Positions 56,689-64,000 of a stretch of DNA of 64,000 bases are shown here, in pieces. A program made the translations under genes and the position numbers. The notes under the pieces were generated by a model that was not told the origin of the DNA, made no database searches, and saw only the letters and a program-made list of their open reading frames with translations. This DNA comes from Phaffia rhodozyma (Eukaryota; Basidiomycota; Tremellomycetes; Cystofilobasidiales; Mrakiaceae), in the NCBI GenBank assembly GCA_014706385.1, contig JACGZH010000009.1, positions 930,001 to 994,000 of the forward strand, written 5' to 3'. Within the stretch, counting starts at the first letter, position 1, and each line of letters begins with the position of its first letter.

Positions 56689-59068
56689 ATGTCTCACGCT
56701 GCCATCAAGGGTTCGTCCATCGCTAGCGATCAGAGCTAGATCCCATCTCTCTCTCTCAACGCCGGCAAAGTCCGGAGCGTTGGCTCATCTCTTTTCGATC
56801 AACTTTGTATACGCTGTCCTTTGTTGTCAATTTCTGTCCTTCCTAACCATCCCTCAACGCTTGCTTTCCTCGATCACTCTGGTTGGCGATCTGGTTCCCG
56901 GGACGAACTTTATAAATTCCAGGTGTCATCCTCATCGGAGGTCCTTCGTAAGTCAGCGTTCTCTATCACCCTCGTCCTATAGTCTAAGCTTGGTCGGAAT
57001 CATCTCTCGTTCCGCTTTAGTTCTAAAATCTCTCTCAAACGTTTTTCTATCGCCTTCCACAAACGCAGCAAGGGAACCCGTTTCAGACCTCTCTCCCTTA
57101 GCTCTCCTAAGCCTCTTTTCCCCATCGCCGGAAAGGTAAGTCTATCGTCTTGGCTCATCTCTTCGCTTGTCTGATCTATTTCAAACCCACGTTTTATCCC
57201 CTCTCCCGCTACAGCCAATGATCTATCACCAGATCCGGGCCCTCTCCCAGGTGCCAGGTCTTACCGAGATTTTCCTGATTGGAGTCTGGGACGATAAAGT
57301 GATTGAGCCTTTCCTAAAAGAGACCAGGAGAGAATTCAAGAACATGGGCATTTCGTATGTATCTTTCAGCTTCTCGATTCTTGCTTAATAGGATGTATAT
57401 AGCCACCAACGTGCTAAGTGAGACCGGTCTGGACTTTTGTCGACAGGTACTTGCGAGAGTTCAAGGCGATGGGAACCGCTGGAGGACTCTATCACTGTCC
57501 GTGTTTCTTGAACACACATTCTTTCTCTTCTTCACTCCCTCAATGTTCTGACATCTCCTGTTCCATCCCACTTTCCAGTCCGAGATGTCATCCTTCGAAA
57601 TTCGCCTGATCAGATTTTTGTCCTCAACGCCGACATCTGCTCGTCCTTTCCGTTGAAGTCTCTTCAAGAGTTCCACTCCAAGCACCGTGGAGTGGGCACA
57701 ATCATGGGTAAAAAGGTTCCCAAGGGCCAGGAGCTCCGGTTCGGATCTATAGTTGTTGACCAGGAGAGCAGAATGGCGCTCCATTACGTAGAGAAGCCCG
57801 AGGGATTCATCAGTGATGGTACATCCCAACATAGAGTGTTTTGGGTTGTGCATAACCCCTTCTTGCCTTGTTCTTGTGCTTACGACTGCCCTTTACTCTT
57901 TTTTTTATTTTTATTTTTATTTTTTTTACGTTCAGTCATCAACACTGGAGGTAAGTCCTTTTTTAGAATCACCATGACAGCGCCACTACCTATCACCCGC
58001 CCATTCTTATGCTGTAATCTGCCACGGGTTATTTCACAGTTTATCTCTTCGATCAGAGTATCTTCTCAGAGATCAAAACGGCTACCGACGAAAAGGCTCG
58101 AATTGCCGCGTGCGTTCGAATTCCGTCCCATTCTCATCTAGATAAAATATATTTACTGATCTTCTTGACCAAATTTATTATTCGCTTTCACAGGGAGGAC
58201 CCCACATCCGAGCCGGACGAAATCATTCATCTCGAACAGGATGTTATTACCCGGTTGGCCAGTAGCCGAAAGCTCTTCGTTTACGAGACCATTGACTTTT
58301 GGCAGCAGATCAAGAGCGCTGGGTTCGTCCCTTTTTCGTCAAGATCTCTTGCTTGTTTGATTTTTCCTGGCTAAGACGATTGTTTCTTTCTCTCTTTACT
58401 TTCCTCCTGCTGATAGCTCCGCTCTTCCTGCCAACGCGCTCTACCTCTCCCACCTCTCCAAGACTTCTCCCGGACTTCTTACCCCTCCTACGGCTCGAAC
58501 GGCTTCGAGCCCAGAGATCACTGGCGCGGTGTCGATCGACCCGACGGCACAGATTCACCCGAGCGCCAAGATTGGACCAAATGTCAGCATCGGACCGAAC
58601 GTCATCATCGGCGAGGGGGCTAGAGTGTATGAGGCAATTTTGTTAGAGGGTGTCGAGCTGGGTGAGCACGCCGTAGTCGGATGGGGAATCGTCGGTAGAG
58701 ACTCCAAGATGTAGGCACAGCTCTCTTTTGAATTCTTCTCCTCCTTGTTCCACTTCTTGTTCCGTGAGCCGAGTGTTGAACTATCTTCTTTCCTTGTGAA
58801 CTTTGGTCCAAAGTGGCGCTTGGGGTAGGGTGGACGGTGCTCCCGAGGACGCCGCGGCCCTGAAGCCAAAGAAGACGATTGCCATCTTGGCGGATGAGGT
58901 CAATGTCTCTAAGGAGGTATACATCCGATCGTGAGTTTCTTTTCTGTTCTCCTCATTCTATGATAACACAAACTGATCTTCTTCTGATGCGGATGGAAAT
59001 ACATCAGGTGTATCGTCCTCCCCCAGAAAATCTTGAACAAGTCGGCTTGCGATGAGGTCTTGCTTTGA
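56689..59068 (+). CDS. Mannose-1-phosphate guanylyltransferase alpha-type protein (GMPPA-like)
   Basis: Nucleotidyltransferase-fold protein of GDP-mannose metabolism. In animals GMPPA is a regulatory partner of the catalytic GMPPB, and a similar role is likely here. Twelve exons: 56689-56710, 56923-56947, 57069-57135, 57215-57354, 57447-57496, 57579-57818, 57936-57950, 58040-58109, 58194-58322, 58417-58710, 58814-58930, 59008-59068; about 409 aa, near the family's 420. N-terminal nucleotide-binding loop GVILIGGPSKGTRFRPLSL, then SPKPLFPIAGKPMIYHQI, FVLNADICSSFP and HYVEKPEGFISD. The C-terminal left-handed beta-helix hexapeptides are PTAQIHPSAKIGPNVSIGPN with a GVELGEHAVVGWGIVG turn. It ends SACDEVLL. 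Exons of 22, 25 and 15 nt are needed for frame. The long insert HLSKTSPGLLTPPTARTASS precedes the helix, as in GMPPA rather than GMPPB. Confidence 0.93.
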
Positions 59069-59583
59069 AAGCCTTTGTAGTCCCTTGATCTGTTCTTTCA
59101 GTCCTCATTTGGAGGTCTTGATGATGTTTCTTGCTTATCAAATCTTTCTAGAGCTGCGTTCTACAGCTTTCCATACGCCTTTCCTTCACTCTTGTCCTTT
59201 TCTCGCCTTTTGTCTCTATTTTCTTGATGTGGTTACCGACAACAGGCCTAGAGTATCCTCAATTTTCTTCAACTCTGCTTCATCGTTCACCTGTTCTTTT
59301 TTTAGGATCTTACGTTTTCCTCTTTTACTGTTCAATGATGGACAACTGGTTCTTTAGGAAGCTTATTCATGTTTTGAATCCGATAATAAGAGAAACAAAG
59401 GAAAAGTATGTCAAACGCACGGTATCGGCGTTGAGCGAACATGATAAAAACGAATACAATAATTTCCTAATATCAGACTAGGACGTTATTTCTATACCAA
59501 CATCTACCGCCTCTTGCCATCTACACGCATTCGTCTTCTCGGATTTAACCCCAAGACGAACCTCATCTCTTTAGGCAACCATC
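59069..59583. other. Intergenic region
   Basis: 515 bp between two + strand genes, T-rich, holding the 3' end of the upstream gene and the promoter of the next. Open frames here are not supported by any family. Confidence 0.6.
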
Positions 59584-60654
59584 ATGTCTATCAAGTTTAT
59601 CTTGATCCAAAATAGGTGAGCGAACATGTCTCTTCTCTGCTCTCTTGTTTTATATATATGTGTGTATATGCATGTCGTCTGATGCGGATGAGTCGTGATG
59701 ATGGTGTCGACGAACCTGTCTCTTGTTTTGGTTCTCGGGAACTGATCATCATTTTAAATCACATTCAGACAAGGCAAGACTCGGTTGAGCAAGTGGTATG
59801 TCCCGTACGAGGACGACGAAAAGGTTTGTTCCTCTGTTTACTCTGCTTTTGCTGTTTTCTTTCGCTCCTCTTCTCTTTTTACTGTTTGATATGTCGAGAG
59901 CTAATGATTGACCAAGCGAACTGACTTGTAGGTCCGACTGAGAGGTGAGGTCCATAGGTTGATCGCTCCCCGAGACCAAAAGTATCAATCGAATTTTGTC
60001 GAGGTCCGTCAGATCTCTCTCTCCTCTTGCTCATCAGAGCGTTCTGTCGATGTGTGGACGCACGTTACATTGATGTTGTTGAGTTAAAGTTGACGGCCTC
60101 TCTCTACTTTGGCTTCGGACATCAGTTTCGCAGCTTCAAAATCGTCTATCGGTTCGTTCCCTCAGTTTCATCTCATGCAGGATCTATTAGTCTTAATCTT
60201 GGACTGATTCTTGTTGGCACGCTGAACTGGTAACATGCACACACTCACGCTCACACTCAAGTCGTTATGCCGGTCTTTTCTTCTGTATCTGTGTGGACTC
60301 GAACGATAATGAGTTGGCCTATTTGGAGGCTATCCATCTTTTTGTCGAGGTGTTAGGTATGCTTCTAATGTTTCTTCCTTCTTTCTGGTTGTTTCTATCG
60401 ATCGCTCCCCGTTTTGTTGATATATATCTAACACCGAACCTGATCTACCCTATCTCTGGCTTGGTTGCCTATGCATCTGTTGGTAATCTCAATCATCAGA
60501 CGCGTTCTTTCAGAACGTATGCGAGCTCGATCTCGTCTTCAACTTTTACAAAGTTTACGCCATCCTAGATGAGATTTTCTTGGCCGGTGAGATTGAAGAG
60601 ACCAGTAAGACCGTTGTGTTGGACAGATTAGATCATCTCGGAAAGTTGGAGTGA
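59584..60654 (+). CDS. APS2: AP-2 adaptor complex sigma (small) subunit
   Basis: Small subunit of the clathrin adaptor AP-2, which sorts endocytic cargo at the plasma membrane. It binds dileucine signals with the alpha subunit (family knowledge). Six exons: 59584-59615, 59769-59823, 59932-60003, 60126-60151, 60262-60356, 60500-60654; 144 aa against 142 in human AP2S1. It matches from start ([20 protein letters not shown]) through [36 protein letters not shown] and [14 protein letters not shown] to [10 protein letters not shown] at the end. AP-2 rather than AP-1 or AP-3 is chosen from ILIQNRxGKTRL and the [15 protein letters not shown] signature. A small insertion (QKYQS) precedes NFVEF. The tail [10 protein letters not shown] is typical. 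Confidence 0.95.
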
Positions 60655-61297
60655 GAGCGCTTGCATGGGAGGGGGTTGGGGGAGAGTTCCCTAGGACGTG
60701 GGCTAGCTCTTCTTAGTATCTATATTTCTTTCCCGTCTTTCAGGTCTCTGCCTCTGCCTCTTTTTCTTCTTATCCTCTCTCTCTCTCTCTCTTCTTTTCA
60801 AATGTAACTCTGAGGAAAAGAAAAAGAAAAAGACCTTCAGCCTTTTGGATTAGACAACATATCAGTGATTTCTCCTTCTACTCTACTTGTAACAATCTCC
60901 TCGCGTTTGACCTCTTCTTCTCTCCATACCCAGTTTACTGCTTGTTTGTCTTCTTCTCTTTTGTATAACTGATCTCGATCTATGTCTCTGTCTTTCTTTT
61001 GGTGTCACTTCTCATGATCAACCAGTCTTAAAGATGAGAATAAAAATAAAATGAAAGTTCTCTAGAAGGCACATGAACCATGAGATACTAAGAAAACGAA
61101 ATAGCGTCCAGCAAGGCCATACAAGATTCTCTAATTTCATACATCTGTTTATCTCTTACAACTGGATTTTTCTAGGAGGCCGATTTGGTATTACTTCTCC
61201 TTCCTTTATGCACAGAACGAAAGAACGGAAGGAGAAGGATTGACAGCGGGAGAAGGAAAGAATGGACTACTGAAAGGAGGACAAAGAGAGAAAAAGC
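60655..61297. other. Convergent intergenic region
   Basis: About 640 bp between two 3' ends. It is pyrimidine-rich to 61000 with a CT run (60777-60792), then mixed. No gene was recognised. Confidence 0.6.
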
Positions 61298-63204
61298 TCA
61301 AGACCGGACTCGATCTTCTCTTCCGAATCTAGACTGTGCCCTCCTCTCTGCTGAGGCATCCTCGAACTCGTTTCTTTCCTCTGGATTCAATCTCAGCTCT
61401 GATGTGTTCAGTGATCCCAGCGCGGGTGCAGACCGTGCAGGAAGATCAGCTGGAGGGTCAGAGGAGGTGGTGGTGATGGTCTCGGTATTTACATCGCTTG
61501 CAGGTAGTATATTTGATGATGGTTGGATTGATGATGAAGATGCTGGTAGTGTTGGCGATGGTGATGGCCGTGATGTTGATGTAGGTGCCAAATGTTGAAT
61601 GATCGACATCCAGGAAGAAGATAGCGATGGCAACGGACTACGAGCCCTACCGGCGACCAACGGATCGTCGCTCACCGCCATGTCTCTGATGTAGGACGCA
61701 TATTGGTAGTGTTCTTCCAACGGTGCCGTTGGGCCTGGCGGAGCTCTCCTCGGACGGACGAACGTATTGGGACGAGAGCCTAGAGTCTGTCGAGTTCGAG
61801 AGGTGAGCGTTCGGTCGAGGTCGTTTCCTCCTTCTTGACCAATGATGATAGCAGTATCGATGCCACCATCCGCATCATCCTCGTCATCATCATTCTCGTT
61901 TTCGTCTTCGTCCCCGATAATGTAATTCAATGAACCCAATCTTCTCAACCCTAAATCTCTGGAGGATGCTCTGATTCCGAGAGGACCACCGGTTCTCAAC
62001 AAACCTGTCCTTAATCCGGCGCTTGGCCGAAGAAGGTCTGTGAACCGACGAGCTCGAGAAAATGGAGGCGGCTCATCAGTTTCCTCATCGGCTATTCCGT
62101 TTGATTCAGAACGGCCGACTCCAACACTCGGTCGATAATCACCATCATCGTCGTCCTCGTCCTCCTCGCTCTCGTCTTCATTGACATTTCCTGTATGAAC
62201 CCACCCATGATCGATGTCTTCCTCTTCTTGGTCCTCATCATCACCATCATCGTCAGGAGCAAATCCCCAATGATGAGAATCTAAGCCTGTATCAACAGGT
62301 GTTCGATGATCACCCGTCGGATCAGAAATCAGATCAATCGGATCCGTCTCTTCTCGAAGTCCAAACTCATCATCCTCCCCGTTCTCATCATCGTCGTCAT
62401 CGTCATGTTCGTCGTTTTCAGAAAAGAAATCGGAGAACGTCGGTCCGTTCGTAGGGATAGTCGGTCGTGAACGTGGACGAGCTCTATCGAGAAAGGAGAC
62501 CGCGCCTAACGGACGAGAGGTCGACCCCCGGTTGACAAGAGGGATGAACCGATGAGGAGGGATCAAAGGATTCGTCGTAGTGTTAGCATCCCCAGCACCT
62601 GCGGCTCTGGCTTGGTTGGACATGGGTAGAGGAATATTTGATCGACTTCGAGGGAAAACAACTGGAACATGAGGTGGTCTACCGGTGGAGGTTGATCCAG
62701 AAGCGGCTGTAGACGAGAATGAATGAAGCGCAGCATCTATCCGTTTCTGTTCAATCCAGAATATCTACCGTTGGAAGGAAAGCACGTATGAGCATCAGCT
62801 TCGACATCGGTCTGACAGATCGTTTGGAGATCATCACAAAGGAAGAGAACGGACCTTGAGGAGTCGAGAGAGTGATCTTTGGACTCTGACATCCTTAGAA
62901 TCGAACCGGTCAATCATCCGAGTCATTGTTTCCTCAAACGACCTCGTCTGATCCGCAGGCGAGCATGATGATTCAAACACCATCACATGGACAAGAGACT
63001 CGATGACTCCTCTAGCTAATTTGGCAGTCAAGATTGACCGAAGGGTTCTTGACGGACCATCAGAGGAAGACGAGGAGGATGAGCTGGTGTTGGTTCGAAG
63101 ACTGGAATTACCGGAGTGAGTCCTGTACTTCAGGAATGCAAACTAGAGGTGAGACTTGGTGATTATGAACAACCATGAGACCATTAACACATACGCCACT
63201 CACC
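61298..63204 (-). CDS. Acidic protein with an N-terminal helical domain, unknown function (5' exon(s) unclear)
   Basis: Exons read: 63142-62855 and 62764-61298, preceded by an exon ending at 63204 whose start is not resolved; about 584 aa from the two clear exons. The N-terminal part has a conserved look: FAFLKYRTHSGNSSLRTN, a poly-Ser linker, then helices (ILTAKLARGVIESLVHVMVF, FEETMTRMIDRFDSKDVRVQ, LSRLLKIFWIEQKRIDAAL) that resemble an Armadillo/HEAT-type fold. The rest is disordered and very acidic, with Asp/Glu runs near residues 200-290 and 365-385, separated by Arg-rich LRRLGSLNYIIGDE. I do not recognise the family. An ATG at 62623 has been considered as a start, but the frame and splice signals continue upstream of it. 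The leader is CA-rich on the coding strand. Confidence 0.65.
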
Positions 63205-63749
63205 TTCGTCCCATGTTGAACTGGCTCGAGAAAGAGAAGGAGACAGTGTGAGTGTGAGTGCGAGCGTGTATATATGAGAGGAGTGAATGTAAGCGTGTAA
63301 AGAAGTCCTGTAGCGCGTCTGGGGGGGAACGCGTCAGTGAGACGAGCCCTGAACAAAAAAGTTGACGTATTTAGGAAGACTTTTTTTTTGGGTTTTTAAC
63401 TGTTCTCTCAACATCATCAACTCCTCTCATCTCTTCCTTTTCCACCTCTCTCATCGCATTGGTCTTGAACCAGGTGTGGGCATCATGAACAACTCCCTTG
63501 AGTTTATCCAGGTGGTCACCCTCGTTAATCCTCTCATTTTTTCTTCTGTATCTTCTCTTTCTCCCTATTTCCTCTTACCTCCTACAACCACCAGCTTATT
63601 GCCTAGAACCCTACTTCTCGGTTTCTTTCTCCACGGGAGAGATTCCTCCTTACAGTCAGGGTTCTAACTAGCCAGTGGAAGATTACCGTCCTATTGGAGA
63701 CTAGACACCTCCTCTAAGCTTCCTTCTTTTTCTTGGTCAAACAAGAGGA

Positions 63750-63764
63750 GGAGGGAGTCCCTCC
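63750..63764. repeat. 15-bp perfect palindrome
   Basis: GGAGGGA-G-TCCCTCC: 7-bp arms with a single-base centre. A further copy of the arm, GGAGGGA, lies at 63774-63780. Confidence 0.9.
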
Positions 63765-63810
63765 ATTGATAAAGGAGGGAACGTAGACCTGTCCACACTT
63801 GCTTGCTCCT

Positions 63811-63827
63811 TTGAATCATTGATTCAA
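63811..63827. repeat. 17-bp perfect palindrome
   Basis: TTGAATCA-T-TGATTCAA: 8-bp arms with a single-base centre, 46 bp right of the previous palindrome. Confidence 0.9.
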
Positions 63828-63956
63828 GTAACCTCCCAAGGACTATGCGAGTACTAAATGGGTTTGACACTCAACTTCTCCAGTTCAATTTGAAAATTTC
63901 CTGGCTCGGTCACTTTTGACCTTCCTAGTTTTCAAGTCGATCGTGATAAAATAGCG

Positions 63957-64000
63957 AATTGGAGTTGACAGGATTCAAAACTGCGCCCCCTGAACTACGT
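63957..64000 (-). tRNA. Possible 3' part of a tRNA gene, truncated by the window end
   Basis: Read on the minus strand, the last 40 bases end GCAGTTTTGAATCCTGT then CAACTCC and A. This resembles a T-arm with loop TTTGAAT (usual TTCGAAT) followed by a 7-nt acceptor strand and discriminator base. The B-box would be GTTTTGAATCC against GGTTCGANTCC, two mismatches. A TTTT (minus strand, 63951-63948) lies 8 nt further on, as expected for Pol III termination. The T-stem is imperfect and the 5' part lies outside, so a pseudogene or chance match is possible. Confidence 0.3.

Larger units (their letters stand above)
63205..63956. other. Right-edge region upstream of the acidic protein
   Basis: It contains the unresolved 5' exon(s) and CA-rich leader of the minus-strand gene (63215-63300), a T run at 63382-63390, pyrimidine-rich DNA, and three short inverted repeats (63750-63764, 63811-63827, 63908-63921). 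No complete gene was recognised. Confidence 0.5.

Noticed and set aside
63362..63667. Possible + strand gene start (MNNSLEFIQ region)
   Set aside because: A short frame with some splice-like signals, but no family match and no continuation to the window end.

Overview
This window is nuclear DNA from an intron-rich fungus, most likely a basidiomycetous yeast (Tremellomycetes-like, for example Cystofilobasidiales such as Phaffia). The reasons are: many short GT-AG introns (up to 12 per gene), frequent CGA arginine codons, pyrimidine-rich intergenic DNA, and protein types and sequences that read as basidiomycete. No bacterial, viral or complete mobile-element genes were seen. All exon structures were built by hand from reading frames, splice signals and protein-family continuity.

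Layout, left to right: cytosolic leucyl-tRNA synthetase (+, 5' end off the window); a small acidic unknown protein (-); a Zn2Cys6 transcription factor (+); an F-box-like protein (-); the rRNA-processing RRM protein Nop4/RBM28 (+); a tandem CCCH zinc-finger protein (-); cytosine deaminase Fcy1 (-) sharing a 230-bp promoter with AP endonuclease Apn2 (+); the double AAA-ATPase Rix7/NVL (-); a large, possibly Medusa-type developmental regulator (+); a CaaX-box protein (+); a small secreted cysteine protein (-); a ZCCHC10-type zinc knuckle/SR protein (+); an Ash1-like SET-domain methyltransferase (+); a mitochondrial ACOT9-type acyl-CoA thioesterase (+); protein kinase C Pkc1 (-); GDP-mannose pyrophosphorylase alpha-type protein (+); AP-2 sigma (+); an acidic helical unknown protein (-, 5' end unclear); and a possible partial tRNA at the right edge.

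The genes are housekeeping and regulatory and do not form a cluster with one function. Loose themes are ribosome biogenesis and translation (LeuRS, Nop4, Rix7), nucleotide salvage and DNA repair (Fcy1/Apn2), and cell-wall integrity and mannosylation (Pkc1 next to and divergent from the GDP-mannose gene).

The least explained signals are non-coding. There are degenerate 12-bp tandem arrays in three divergent intergenic regions. CA-rich tracts in 5' leaders mostly face the direction of transcription. There is a 39-nt homopolymer, and a cluster of short perfect palindromes next to the tRNA-like element. I found no convincing previously undescribed multi-gene system.
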